This document shows positions 32,786-41,921 of a DNA stretch of 43,483 nt, piece by piece (positions within the stretch are counted from its first letter, which is position 1; every line of letters begins with the position of its first letter). Under the pieces are notes generated by a model. That model did no database searches. It saw only the letters and a program-made list of their open reading frames with translations, and was not told the origin of the DNA. Location: the NCBI GenBank assembly GCA_949840885.1, contig CATKYJ010000038.1, forward strand, positions 1-43,483. Reading direction: 5' to 3'. The DNA is from an uncultured Acetatifactor sp. (GTDB taxonomy: Bacteria; Bacillota; Clostridia; Lachnospirales; Lachnospiraceae). The position numbers were made by a program, and so were the translations under genes.

Positions 32786-35700
32786 TCATTTCCTCAGGAC
32801 AACCTCCTCCAGCGTCTGGTACAGCTTCTCCACGTCCACCGGTTTGGACAGATGCCCGTTCATCCCGCATTCCACGGACTTCTTCAGGTCATCGTCAAAG
32901 GCATTGGCCGACATTGCCACGATGGGAATGGTATGGCAGTCCTCCCGCTCCATGCCCCGGATGGCCCGGGTAGCCTCAAGTCCGTCCATCACCGGCATCA
33001 TGATATCCATCAGAATCACGTCATAGGTTCCAGGCGGCGTATTCTTTATCCGCTCTACCGCCTCCACGCCGTTATACGCGCAGTCTACGGCAAAGCCTCG
33101 GTCCTCCAAAAGACACTGGGCAATCTCCACGTTCAGCTCATTATCCTCCACCACAAGCACACGGCATCCCGCAAAAGAAACCTCTTCCTCCTGCACTTCC
33201 GTCTCCATGCCCTCTCCCAGGCGGAGGGAAATCACAAAATGGAACTTACTGCCTGCCCCCGGCTCACTTTCGATTTGGATATTGCTTCCCATCAGCTGTA
33301 CCAGGCGGCTGCTGATGGAAAGGCCCAAGCCGGTTCCCTGCTGCTTCGACGGATTGGAGGAAGCCTGCTCAAAGGAGCGGAACACTCTCTCCTGATCTTC
33401 TTTTGCAATCCCAATGCCCGTATCGGACGCGGCAAAGGAAACGCTGGCCCATTCCCCAAAGCTTTCAAGCTCCTCTACCGTCAGAGTCACTTTCCCCTCT
33501 GCAGGGGTAAACTTCACCGCGTTGCCCAGCAAATTGATAAGCACCTGGCTAATCCGCATCCGGTCTGCCAGAAACCAATTGTGAGTGATCCGGATCTCAT
33601 TTACAAACTCAATTTGCTTTGCTGCTGCCTGAGGCGCGATCAGCTCGCCGATGGTATCCAGCATCTCATGCATATTAAAATTGGACGGCTCCAGCTTCAT
33701 CTTGCCGCTCTCAATTTTGGACATATCCAGAATATCATTGATCAGTCCCAGCAGATAATTTGACGAAGACTGTATTTTCTGCAGGCAGTCCAGAATCCGT
33801 TCCCTGCTCTGATCCTGCTGCAGGGCAATGGCTGTCATGCCTATAATGCCGTTCATGGGCGTACGGATCTCATGGCTCATGCGGGAGAGGAATTCGGACT
33901 TGGCCTTGCTGGCGATGTCGTACTGCTGCTGGTTTATCTGGGTTTCCACCACCCTGCCAAGCTCCGCCAGATCCTGATATTTTTCCCCATCCTCCAAAAC
34001 TTCCTGTGAAATACCCAGGATACAGATATTTCCCATGTAATTCCCGCTGTCATACATGGGCAGGACCACACCGGAATCTCCTTCCTCTATCCCCAGGAAA
34101 CGTCTGACAACGTCTTTCCCACTGTCCTCCCGGGACACATACCTTACTTCCTTTTGCCCCAGCCACCGGTAGAACGCTTCCTTTTCCTCTTCTCTGTATT
34201 TCCTCACAGTCTCTTTGCAGACATGCCCGTCCCTGTACCACTGGCAGCTTATATAATTGGAATTGAAATCCGCCCGAAGCAGAGATACCAGGACGCCCTC
34301 CGCCTGATAGAACCGGCCTATCTTACGGACCATAAGCATCATCTGGGCAGCGAACCCGCCCCCTTTGCCAAACAGATTCAATGCCACGGACACCAGTCCA
34401 ATGTCCTCCCCATACCCTGCGGAATGGATATCACGTCCCTGTAGTCCGGGTGGCGTCGTCCGTTTATCCGCCGGAATATCCTCATAGCAAACAAGCTTTC
34501 CTTTATCATCGGAAACCGTAATTCCCCGGGCCAGCCTGGCCATGCGGATCAATTCTTCCGTTTCCTGCCTATCCCCTGCCCGTACAAGTCCCACACGGGT
34601 ATCCACTCCGAAGAGCTCCTGACCAAAGCATGTCGTAATGTCCGCCGACAGTCTCCTTGCCAGATGCCTGGCTTCCTCTTTCGTATAACCGCCCAGCCAC
34701 AGCACCACCTCCTCATGGTTCAGTCGAAACGCCACTGGCTGACGGCCCGTTTCACGGCTGGCATTTTCACAGTGACCCCTTATCAGGCTTCCCGTCTCCT
34801 CCAGAATCATATCGGAAAAAACAATGCCGCATTTAGTGCCGGCCTCTTTTATCCCGTCCAAAAACAGGGTTGCCATTACCCCTTCCGGTAGGATGCTGCG
34901 CTGTTCCATCACATGCTTCAGGCCGGCATTAAAGCTATACAGCCCGGTCACATTGTCCGTTTCGTTCTCCCGCAGCTGTCTGGCCTCTCTCTCTTTCTGC
35001 TCCTGAATATCCCGTATGCTCCCCACCAGCTTGCGTTTTCTGCCATCGGTGTCGTACACCGCGTTTCCCGTAATCGCCACCCATCTGAAATCCGCCTCTC
35101 TGGGCCATCTCAAGCGGAACTCCACAGACAGTTTATCCGTCTGCTGCCCCAAGGCCGCTATGGCCTCCCCCCTGTCCATCTCATAAATGCAGTCCGGATC
35201 GATAAAGTTGTCCCCGTAATCTGAGCACTGCCACCGGCCGTTCATGGTCTTATGGTTTACAATGTCCACCTCGTGTTTTTCCAGATCATAGGCAAAAAAG
35301 ATATCATTGGAGGACTCCAGGGCAATGCGATACCTCTCTTTTTCTTCCAGCAGAATGTTTTCCGCCTCTTTCTGCCGATTCGTCAGATCCTTTACCACAT
35401 CATACAGGGCGTCTATCTCCAAAATGTTGGACAGTCTGAAGCCGGGAAGCCCTGCGCTTCCACTGCTGATACACTCCATTAACTGCCCCACCGGCCTGGT
35501 TAAATACCGCACCAAAAAATAAATCCCAAGCACGCCGAATCCCAGGCCGCCAAGCACCGCCACCACCATCCAGAGGTAAAGCCGGCGGCTCATCCCAAAC
35601 AGATCCTCTTCCGTGTCAAGCCCCAAAAGCACCCAGTCGGTGTGGGTATAGGGCACATTGTTGCTGTACAGCTTCAGCGGACAGACCACGGCATAAATCC

Positions 35701-36709
35701 CTCCACCGCCCTGCTTCACGGAGCGAACTTTCCACAGAGTGCTGTATGCGGTATCCTCCAAAGAGAAAGTATCCCCTGCCGAATGTACCGTGTTCCAAAG
35801 GAGTCCGTCGCCAAACAGCGGTATGTAACTGCCGTCTGCTTCTTTCACGGCCAACAGGTACCCGGACTGACTGGCATGATTCAACTCTTCTGCCGGCAGG
35901 TAGCTGCGCAGGACTTTCGCGGAAATCTCCACTCCAAGCACGCCGTACACCGTCCCCTCGTACCGAAGCGGCAGGGAGTACGTGATCATCTCATAAGAGC
36001 CAGCCGTCCCCTTTTCCAGAGAAAAGGGGATCGACCAATAGCCCAAGTCCTTTGTACCGGCCTCTGTATGCTCCCGCCCTGCCCTCCAGGGCTCGTAAAA
36101 AGCAAGCTCGGTGCCGTCGTGCCCCTCTCCTGCCATACGGAATTTTGTGGTCCAGTTGGTGTCAAGCGGAATATTCCACTGCCTTGAGAGGTTCTTGCTT
36201 CCCCGTTCCAAAAGCAGATCCGAGTAATTGGCTGACTTTTTGGCCGGGTCCGAATCCCGGACAAAAAAGCCCTCATGTTCTCCGGCCTCCTCCCAGCTTT
36301 CCCCTGTAAACAGGAAGAAAATTCCCGTGGTGGAAGTATTGTGAAGCGCTGTGAGACATTCCGGAAATATCCGTTCGATAAACTTGTTCTTCTGCTCCGG
36401 GGAAGCGAAAAGCGCCTCCAGTTCCATGCTTTCCCCCTCCAGGAACTCCTCAAGGGCCGCCGTAACAGCCGCTTCGTGTTCATAAACCGATGCCCAGCGC
36501 TGGTTCATGTCATTCTGCAGAATAACTTTCCGGTTTTCCACCACACGGCTCATCATACTGCCCGAATAGTCCTGCAGAGTCCCTGCAATGCGTTTTACCA
36601 CCAGTGTACCGATGGTAATCATGCTCTGGATCAGCATTATGGCAATGAGAGGGATCAGGAACATCCGAAATATGGTTGTTTTCTTCTTTCTTTGCTGTCT
36701 ACCTTTCAT
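32786..36709 (-). CDS. Hybrid sensor histidine kinase with extracellular sensor, PAS, GGDEF-like and receiver domains
   Basis: 1,307 residues, membrane-bound. In order: membrane segment 14-38, a large outside sensor region (about 40-375, dCACHE-like), membrane segment 378-401 with HAMP-like sequence, PAS (about 455-575, with FRWVAITGNAVYD), a degenerate GGDEF-like region (about 580-745, LDGIKE in place of GGDEF), a GAF-like region (about 770-910), HisKA with H946 (SHEIRTPMNG), HATPase (QVLINLLGNAVKFT, DTGIGIA, GTGLGLS) and a C-terminal receiver with D1235 (LMDIMMP). It is all intact for autophosphorylation. It starts 3 nt after the solute-binding protein stop, so the pair is one operon. The signal and output partner are unknown. 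Confidence 0.93.
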   Translation of the reverse strand: MKGRQQRKKKTTIFRMFLIPLIAIMLIQSMITIGTLVVKRIAGTLQDYSGSMMSRVVENRKVILQNDMNQRWASVYEHEAAVTAALEEFLEGESMELEALFASPEQKNKFIERIFPECLTALHNTSTTGIFFLFTGESWEEAGEHEGFFVRDSDPAKKSANYSDLLLERGSKNLSRQWNIPLDTNWTTKFRMAGEGHDGTELAFYEPWRAGREHTEAGTKDLGYWSIPFSLEKGTAGSYEMITYSLPLRYEGTVYGVLGVEISAKVLRSYLPAEELNHASQSGYLLAVKEADGSYIPLFGDGLLWNTVHSAGDTFSLEDTAYSTLWKVRSVKQGGGGIYAVVCPLKLYSNNVPYTHTDWVLLGLDTEEDLFGMSRRLYLWMVVAVLGGLGFGVLGIYFLVRYLTRPVGQLMECISSGSAGLPGFRLSNILEIDALYDVVKDLTNRQKEAENILLEEKERYRIALESSNDIFFAYDLEKHEVDIVNHKTMNGRWQCSDYGDNFIDPDCIYEMDRGEAIAALGQQTDKLSVEFRLRWPREADFRWVAITGNAVYDTDGRKRKLVGSIRDIQEQKEREARQLRENETDNVTGLYSFNAGLKHVMEQRSILPEGVMATLFLDGIKEAGTKCGIVFSDMILEETGSLIRGHCENASRETGRQPVAFRLNHEEVVLWLGGYTKEEARHLARRLSADITTCFGQELFGVDTRVGLVRAGDRQETEELIRMARLARGITVSDDKGKLVCYEDIPADKRTTPPGLQGRDIHSAGYGEDIGLVSVALNLFGKGGGFAAQMMLMVRKIGRFYQAEGVLVSLLRADFNSNYISCQWYRDGHVCKETVRKYREEEKEAFYRWLGQKEVRYVSREDSGKDVVRRFLGIEEGDSGVVLPMYDSGNYMGNICILGISQEVLEDGEKYQDLAELGRVVETQINQQQYDIASKAKSEFLSRMSHEIRTPMNGIIGMTAIALQQDQSRERILDCLQKIQSSSNYLLGLINDILDMSKIESGKMKLEPSNFNMHEMLDTIGELIAPQAAAKQIEFVNEIRITHNWFLADRMRISQVLINLLGNAVKFTPAEGKVTLTVEELESFGEWASVSFAASDTGIGIAKEDQERVFRSFEQASSNPSKQQGTGLGLSISSRLVQLMGSNIQIESEPGAGSKFHFVISLRLGEGMETEVQEEEVSFAGCRVLVVEDNELNVEIAQCLLEDRGFAVDCAYNGVEAVERIKNTPPGTYDVILMDIMMPVMDGLEATRAIRGMEREDCHTIPIVAMSANAFDDDLKKSVECGMNGHLSKPVDVEKLYQTLEEVVLRK

Positions 36710-36712
36710 ATG

Positions 36713-38170
36713 CTATCCCTGCTCACCCACTGCCGTATACAGTGCGTCACAAAATAACGTATACCACTTTTCAAAAGCTTCCTCCGACACAAAGGCCGCG
36801 GCGGCTTCCTCCACACTCATTCCTTCCTTTACGGCTTTCACCACGCTTTCCCGATCCAGTTTTGCCTGATCCGCAAGATGGTACTCCAGCACTTTCCTTG
36901 CCATTGAGCCGTTCCGGAAGCTCTTGTTGGTGTACAGAGATATGTCCTCCATTTCCCCGAAAACACAGGACAGGCAGTCATAAGTCTTCGGCGCCACCTC
37001 CAGCTGTTCTTCCGCGATCACCTGATCCAGCTTCTCTATGCTGTTTGCCTCCTTTAATACCGGCAGATACCCTGCCACGCAGCCAAACTGCAGATTTTTC
37101 TCCGCCTGGGTAAACCATTTCAGGAACTCCACTGCGGCATATTCATGCTGCTCGTCAGACTTGCTGACCACCATGCCCGCGCCCTGCTGTACCCCATAGT
37201 GCTGCCCGCCCTCCAGTATGGGGGCCGGCATTACCATATATCCGATTTCATAGGAAGCATCTTCCTGCTCCACCTGATTAGGGAAGTACATGGCGGAGGT
37301 GGTAGAACCTGTATAGGCAAGGAGATCCCCCGTCTTCACATCGTCAGAGCGAAAAGACCCATAGGCTCCAAAGTACCCCTTGACCATGGGCACGTAGTAG
37401 TTCTCCCACAACCGGTGCAGTGCTTCCCTAGGCACATTTAAAGTCATCTTTTCGTTCTCCACCTGGAAAATTTCCACGCCCTGCTGCCGCATCCCGATGA
37501 TAAAATAGTTTGCCATTGCATCCCTGCCGTAAAAGGCTCTGCCGTCTCCAGGGATATCCGGCGTCAAAGCGTCTGTCCACTCATAGTACGCCTTTGCCGT
37601 GGCGACCACGCCCTCTATGGTAGCCAGGTCATCCAAGGACGCACCTGTCTCTTCCGCAAAGGGCTCCCAGTCCGTTTTGTTCAGCATCATAATCTCCGTG
37701 GACTTTGCCACAGGAAAGATGCGAAGCGTACCATCGGCGGCGATGCAGCCTTCCTCTATGTAGGAATCCACATACCCGCCCAGTTCTTCTTCATCAAAAT
37801 ATGCCGACAGGTCTGCCAATGCGCCGGACTGTTCAATTTCATAGGCGGTATCCGCATAGGAAGAAAAGAGATCCGGCATGGGATCCGCTCCTACTTCACC
37901 GTTGATGGAAGCCCTTACGGCCGTTTCCAGGTCAGAGACAGAACCTTGGCTGTAGCCCTGTACATAAATCCCTTTTTCTTTGCCCACGGTGTCATTGAAT
38001 TCTTCAACCAGCGCGTCAAACGCCGACTGCTGGGAACCGTTGTAGTAATGCCACACGGTCAAGGATACCGGATTCTTCGGATCCAACGGGTTGCTGCCGC
38101 AGCCTGCCAGTCCAAGGACTGCTGCCGCGCATGTGCACATAATTTTTACGGTTTTTTTTGATTTTTTCAT
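36713..38170 (-). CDS. Extracellular solute-binding lipoprotein
   Basis: 485 residues. A basic start and hydrophobic stretch end in LAGC (lipidated C24). The rest is a type I extracellular solute-binding fold (PBP, sugar-type) with the opening VSLTVWHYYNGSQQ and the typical IEQSGALADLSAYF and EFLKWFTQAE features. It should bind a sugar or oligosaccharide; the ligand is unknown. GGAGG before ATG 38170 fixes the start. No permease or ATPase gene is adjacent, and the histidine kinase follows after 3 nt, so a sensory rather than transport role is likely (inference). Confidence 0.92.
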   Translation of the reverse strand: MKKSKKTVKIMCTCAAAVLGLAGCGSNPLDPKNPVSLTVWHYYNGSQQSAFDALVEEFNDTVGKEKGIYVQGYSQGSVSDLETAVRASINGEVGADPMPDLFSSYADTAYEIEQSGALADLSAYFDEEELGGYVDSYIEEGCIAADGTLRIFPVAKSTEIMMLNKTDWEPFAEETGASLDDLATIEGVVATAKAYYEWTDALTPDIPGDGRAFYGRDAMANYFIIGMRQQGVEIFQVENEKMTLNVPREALHRLWENYYVPMVKGYFGAYGSFRSDDVKTGDLLAYTGSTTSAMYFPNQVEQEDASYEIGYMVMPAPILEGGQHYGVQQGAGMVVSKSDEQHEYAAVEFLKWFTQAEKNLQFGCVAGYLPVLKEANSIEKLDQVIAEEQLEVAPKTYDCLSCVFGEMEDISLYTNKSFRNGSMARKVLEYHLADQAKLDRESVVKAVKEGMSVEEAAAAFVSEEAFEKWYTLFCDALYTAVGEQG

Positions 38171-38306
38171 ATTCTATACCTCCTGCGTGCTCCGGCACGC
38201 GTGCCAATCAGAAATTCCTGTCTTTGTTTTCACAAGACAACTGTAGCACACCGTTTTCCATATGTCAATGAGCGCTGCCGTTCCCGCGCCGGGGTTATAT
38301 AAAATT

Positions 38307-39119
38307 TCAGCTCTCCCATCCTTCCAGCAGCGATTCCAGGTACACTGCGATTCCGTCCTCATCATTGCTGCCAATTACGAGATCCGCCGCCTCCTTTACC
38401 TCGTCCAGGGCATTCCCCATGGCTATGCCTCTGCCGCACAGCCGGAGCATCCCGATGTCCGCGTAGTCATCCCCAAAGGCCGTGACTTCCTCCACTCCTA
38501 TCCCGCAGGCGGCACATGCTTTCCTTATGGCCGCTTCCTTGGTGACTCCTTTTCGGGTGAATTTGTACCAGTATCCATCGGAGAATCGTATGCAGTCGCA
38601 GTCATCCAGCAGTTCCGCCAGCCTCTGAGCCTGGCGTTCATCGAAAATCTCCACGCACATTTTCAGGGCGCTTTGCCCGAAATCCCTGAAATCCGTATAG
38701 ATGCTGTCGCCCCAGCTCCTGTACTGCTCTTTCGGATCGGTTTTGTAATTCCAATAGTGGGAATCTATTGTATCTATGGTTATCTCACAGTCCACGCCGC
38801 ATATGGTTCTGGCCGCCGCGATCATCTGCCTCGTCCGCTCCGCGGAGAACTCGGCCCTATATATGTATTCGCTCCGGTACTTTATCAGCGCCCCGCCGCT
38901 GGCGATCAGGATATCAGGGCGCAGTTCATCTGTGAACGACACAGCGTTCCTCTCTCCCCTGGACGTGGACACGCCTATCATCATGCCTTTCTCCCTGTAC
39001 CTGCCCAGGGCCTGCAGCGTCCTCTCCGTTATCCTTTTGTCACTGCAAAGCAGTGTACCGTCCAAATCGAACAAAAGCAGTCTGCACGTCTCTGCCAGTC
39101 TCCTGAATTTCACTTCCAT
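38307..39119 (-). CDS. Cof-type HAD hydrolase
   Basis: 270 residues. HAD motif I LFDLDGTLL (D nucleophile at about 18), motif II SGG region (IASGGAL), motif III lysine (VTKEAAIR) and motif IV FGDDYADIGML are all seen, with a C2-type cap of the Cof family. It likely dephosphorylates a small sugar phosphate or cofactor phosphate. GGAGGGACAG precedes ATG 39119. It lies between the solute-binding protein gene and the ECF module, all on the minus strand, with no obvious functional tie to either. Confidence 0.94.
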   Translation of the reverse strand: MEVKFRRLAETCRLLLFDLDGTLLCSDKRITERTLQALGRYREKGMMIGVSTSRGERNAVSFTDELRPDILIASGGALIKYRSEYIYRAEFSAERTRQMIAAARTICGVDCEITIDTIDSHYWNYKTDPKEQYRSWGDSIYTDFRDFGQSALKMCVEIFDERQAQRLAELLDDCDCIRFSDGYWYKFTRKGVTKEAAIRKACAACGIGVEEVTAFGDDYADIGMLRLCGRGIAMGNALDEVKEAADLVIGSNDEDGIAVYLESLLEGWES

Positions 39120-39196
39120 GCTGTCCCTCCCGCTGTCAGCTTTCCTGGGGAATATTCCGATTCACCCGGGAGCCCTCCATGCCCACCATACTCCTG

Positions 39197-40393
39197 TCAC
39201 TCCGGAACGGAAATGCCATCCTCGGACAGGAAGCCCCTGGACAGGGAGCAGGCCCCTTTCACCACATTTCCCGCTTCCTCATCGATGCTGCCCGTAAAAC
39301 TGACTATGACCACATCGCCGACCGTGATTCCCTCGAACTCTATATGGCGGCTGATCCGTATATCGTCCAGATAGATTTTGAAAGTCATGGCTTCTTTTTC
39401 ATCCGCGCACAGAATGGCATCGTCCACTAAAATATACTCCTCCGTGATTTCGGTGAGCGTACCTGCCAGAGAGAACATATACGGCTCCTGTTCGGATTCG
39501 GTTCCGTTTTCGGCAGCGTAAGAAAAAATCTTTTCCGCGGCTTCCCTGCCGATTTTGAAGATATAGGCATAGTCGAATATATTCGTCCAGATATAACCGT
39601 CCTCCGTGACGCGAAACACCGCATTGTAAACGCCAAGGGCCTCGGACGTGGCGGTGAAGCTTAGGCTTCTGCCATTTTCACTCCAACTGTCATCCTTTAT
39701 GAATGCGGCACTTCTGCATGTACTCAGCACCTCCCAGATATATGCGTCATCATCCAGCCTGAAATGGTCTTTTTCTTCGTATCCCTCACACACTGTAAAT
39801 TGCTCCAGGGGCAGCGTCTGTTCCAGCGTGTAGTCGTCCAGCACCTCCCCAAAATCCGCCGGGGGCGCGTATCCGTTGTGACGGAATACAAAAAAGCCTC
39901 CGTCCAGCTTTACGGCTACGATATTGTCTTCCGAAATTCCCGCGATCCGGTACACCTCTGCCGTCATGTGATGCTCCTGACCGGTATAAGTATCGTAGCC
40001 AGCCACATCATAGCTGCCCAGGATGTCCCCGATCCACGAAGCGCCAATGGCTCTTCCCACATAAAACTCCTCCCCTTTCAGGATGAGTGTGGTATATTGC
40101 TCGGAAACCGTTTTATATTCCCAGGGCCATTCGATGGCCAGTTCGCTTGCCGTTATATTGGTATTCTTGTATTCCCGTAGGGTCCCTCCCAGCGAAATCC
40201 GCGTAGAATCGTCCTTTCGGTTAGTCATCATTCCTCCAAATGCCAGGAGAGAGACGCAGGCTGCCGCCGCGCCCCATTTCAGCCAGGCTGCCCTTTTCTT
40301 TTTCGTCTTAACGTCCATCGGCTCAGCATCCGCCGCCTCCACATAGGCAGCATCCACAAGCTCCATCTTGTCCAAAAGCTCATTTCCTCTCAT
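39197..40393 (-). CDS. Putative membrane anti-sigma factor with large outer domain
   Basis: 398 residues. A short N-terminal cytosolic part (about 1-30, with MELVDAAYVEAADAEP) is followed by one membrane segment (WLKWGAAAACVSLLAFGGMM) and an outer domain of about 340 residues with repeated WTNIF/IWEV/VVIVSFTGSI-type strands. It is not a zinc-binding (ZAS) type by sequence. Its ATG (40393) overlaps the sigma factor stop in ATGA, the classic coupling of ECF sigma and anti-sigma. GGAGGG precedes it. The identity as anti-sigma rests on position and topology; the outer domain is unknown and much larger than usual. Confidence 0.82.
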   Translation of the reverse strand: MRGNELLDKMELVDAAYVEAADAEPMDVKTKKKRAAWLKWGAAAACVSLLAFGGMMTNRKDDSTRISLGGTLREYKNTNITASELAIEWPWEYKTVSEQYTTLILKGEEFYVGRAIGASWIGDILGSYDVAGYDTYTGQEHHMTAEVYRIAGISEDNIVAVKLDGGFFVFRHNGYAPPADFGEVLDDYTLEQTLPLEQFTVCEGYEEKDHFRLDDDAYIWEVLSTCRSAAFIKDDSWSENGRSLSFTATSEALGVYNAVFRVTEDGYIWTNIFDYAYIFKIGREAAEKIFSYAAENGTESEQEPYMFSLAGTLTEITEEYILVDDAILCADEKEAMTFKIYLDDIRISRHIEFEGITVGDVVIVSFTGSIDEEAGNVVKGACSLSRGFLSEDGISVPE

Positions 40394-40959
40394 ATGGTGT
40401 AACCCTCCTTTTCCAGATACTCCCGAAGCTGACTGCGGCATCGAAAGAGCGTGGTCTTCACTTTGCTCTCGGAGATGGCAAAGCGTCCGGCGATGCAGGC
40501 AATGGAGTCCAGATACCAGTACCGGCGCAGGAAGAGGTTCCTCTTCTCCTCGCTCAAGCTGCTCAGGAACCCATTGATTGCCTGGCTAAGCGCCATGTCG
40601 TCCATGCGGCTCTCCACATCGTCCGGGGCTGGAATGCACTGCTCCATCTCTGCGCTGAGTTCACAGAGAAAAGCGCTGCGCTTTAACCGGCTGCGGTTGC
40701 GGCAGCAGTTCAAGGAAATATGGCGGGTGATCCGCGCCAGGAAAGCGTACAGATAGCCTCTCGGTTCGTGGGGCGGAATGGCGTTCCACGCTTCCATGTA
40801 GGTGTCGTTCTCGCACTCCTCGGCGGTCTGCCGGTCGCCTACTATTCCGTAGGATAAGGAGCGCAGACGGTTCCCGTATTTTTCCGATGTGCGGCAAATG
40901 GCCGCCTCGCTGCGCCCCAAGTATAATTCCACAATCTTACTGTCGTCCAAGGCTTCCAT
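40390..40959 (-). CDS. ECF sigma factor
   Basis: 189 residues, extracytoplasmic-function size. It contains sigma region 2 (about 18-85: TSEKYGNRLRSLSYGIVGDRQTAEE) and region 4 (about 125-180: ISESKVKTTLFRCRSQLREYL), with no region 3. The ATG at 40959 has AAGGAGGAG just upstream. The TGA stop overlaps the ATG of the anti-sigma gene. Its promoter at 40993-41022 fits an ECF type and suggests autoregulation. Confidence 0.93.
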   Translation of the reverse strand: MEALDDSKIVELYLGRSEAAICRTSEKYGNRLRSLSYGIVGDRQTAEECENDTYMEAWNAIPPHEPRGYLYAFLARITRHISLNCCRNRSRLKRSAFLCELSAEMEQCIPAPDDVESRMDDMALSQAINGFLSSLSEEKRNLFLRRYWYLDSIACIAGRFAISESKVKTTLFRCRSQLREYLEKEGYTI

Positions 40960-40992
40960 CTCCTCCTTTCGTATTGGAATGTCTCTACCTTA

Positions 40993-41022
40993 ATAAGCAC
41001 CCTTTGAGGAGGAAAGGTTACA
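40993..41022 (-). promoter_or_regulatory. Putative ECF-sigma promoter (autoregulatory)
   Basis: TGTAACCTTT (41013-41022) and GTGCTTAT (40993-41000) are 12 nt apart on the minus strand, 34 nt before the ECF sigma start. The form TGTAACCTTT-N-GCGTCTTAT is known for promoters of this ECF group in Clostridia (from memory), and the house-keeping consensus is absent. Confidence 0.72.
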
Positions 41023-41052
41023 AGATGAAGATCGTTTTGTGGCTCCAGAAAT

Positions 41053-41829
41053 TTACCGGTAATAGTTTTCAATGTATTGAACCCATTCTTCATAGATCTC
41101 TTTTGGGGATTTGCCGAAACAGACTTCATAATCTTCTGTTTCAATGAGTCTTAACACCTTATCCCAGCCATATGCTTTATCCAAATATTCAATATATGTA
41201 TGTGCAAAAGTGTATCCGCCATGATGTGAGAAAGTAAGCGGATTATTGGATTCCGTCACCTCATAGGCTGGTATCATATAATATTTCAGATTCTCTCTGT
41301 AAAATGGATCTCCATTGCTCAAGTACAATGCCATCCCCTCAGTAAGCCACAAATCTATATCCTCATTGATCACACTCACATATGCGTGTATGAGTTCATG
41401 TAATACAGTTTGTTTGTTGTCCTCATAACTATGTGCTTTTCCGGGATTTGCCGGCGATGTCAACAGCACCTCGGTCCCGATATTATCGCCTACATACCAG
41501 TCAAGTCCCAGCATCAGAACTACATAACCATATTTCTTTGTCTGCATCGTACTTTGCCGGTCATATATGTATACATTGACATTTGGCTTCTCACGAAGCT
41601 CTAACTTTTCCGCAATGGAAGCCATTTCGGCATCCGCATACGCAAAGACATCTTCCGCGGCTTCTTTTTCAGCCTCATAATACACATTTACCCAATCGCC
41701 GCTTAACATATTCATATCCGCTGTTCTCAGATTCCATGTGGGGATAAAATTGATTATGACGCCGCCCGCCACCAAAATCCCAATTCCCGCTAAAATAATG
41801 ATAATCCTCTTTTTCGTTTTCGTCTTCAT
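41053..41829 (-). CDS. Membrane-anchored HExxH peptidase-like protein
   Basis: 258 residues. One N-terminal membrane segment (about 9-28) with no lipobox, then an outside domain. It has HELIHAY (H144, E145, H148) and a downstream WLTEGMALYLS giving E164, the gluzincin/peptidase MA pattern of zinc metallopeptidases (third ligand Glu). It is likely an outer-surface protease or a chaperone-like relative; no substrate is known. The ATG at 41829 is preceded by AGGAGG about 7 nt upstream. It is separated from the LuxR gene by 92 nt and is AT-richer than its neighbours to the left. Confidence 0.85.
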   Translation of the reverse strand: MKTKTKKRIIIILAGIGILVAGGVIINFIPTWNLRTADMNMLSGDWVNVYYEAEKEAAEDVFAYADAEMASIAEKLELREKPNVNVYIYDRQSTMQTKKYGYVVLMLGLDWYVGDNIGTEVLLTSPANPGKAHSYEDNKQTVLHELIHAYVSVINEDIDLWLTEGMALYLSNGDPFYRENLKYYMIPAYEVTESNNPLTFSHHGGYTFAHTYIEYLDKAYGWDKVLRLIETEDYEVCFGKSPKEIYEEWVQYIENYYR

Positions 41830-41921
41830 ACAAAAACCTCCTTTTTGTTTTGTTTAATATACAAAATGAATAAACAAAAAAGAAGTTACTGTGGTCATTT
41901 CTTTATGTGACTTTCGTCATT

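Noticed and set aside
32546..33763. 405-codon plus-strand frame
   Set aside because: It runs through the 19 bp repeat and opposite the hybrid kinase, whose frame has conserved motifs; there is no ribosome binding site or recognisable product.
38262..39374. 370-codon plus-strand frame
   Set aside because: Opposite the HAD hydrolase and anti-sigma genes, both with clear motifs; its residue composition fits antisense shadow.
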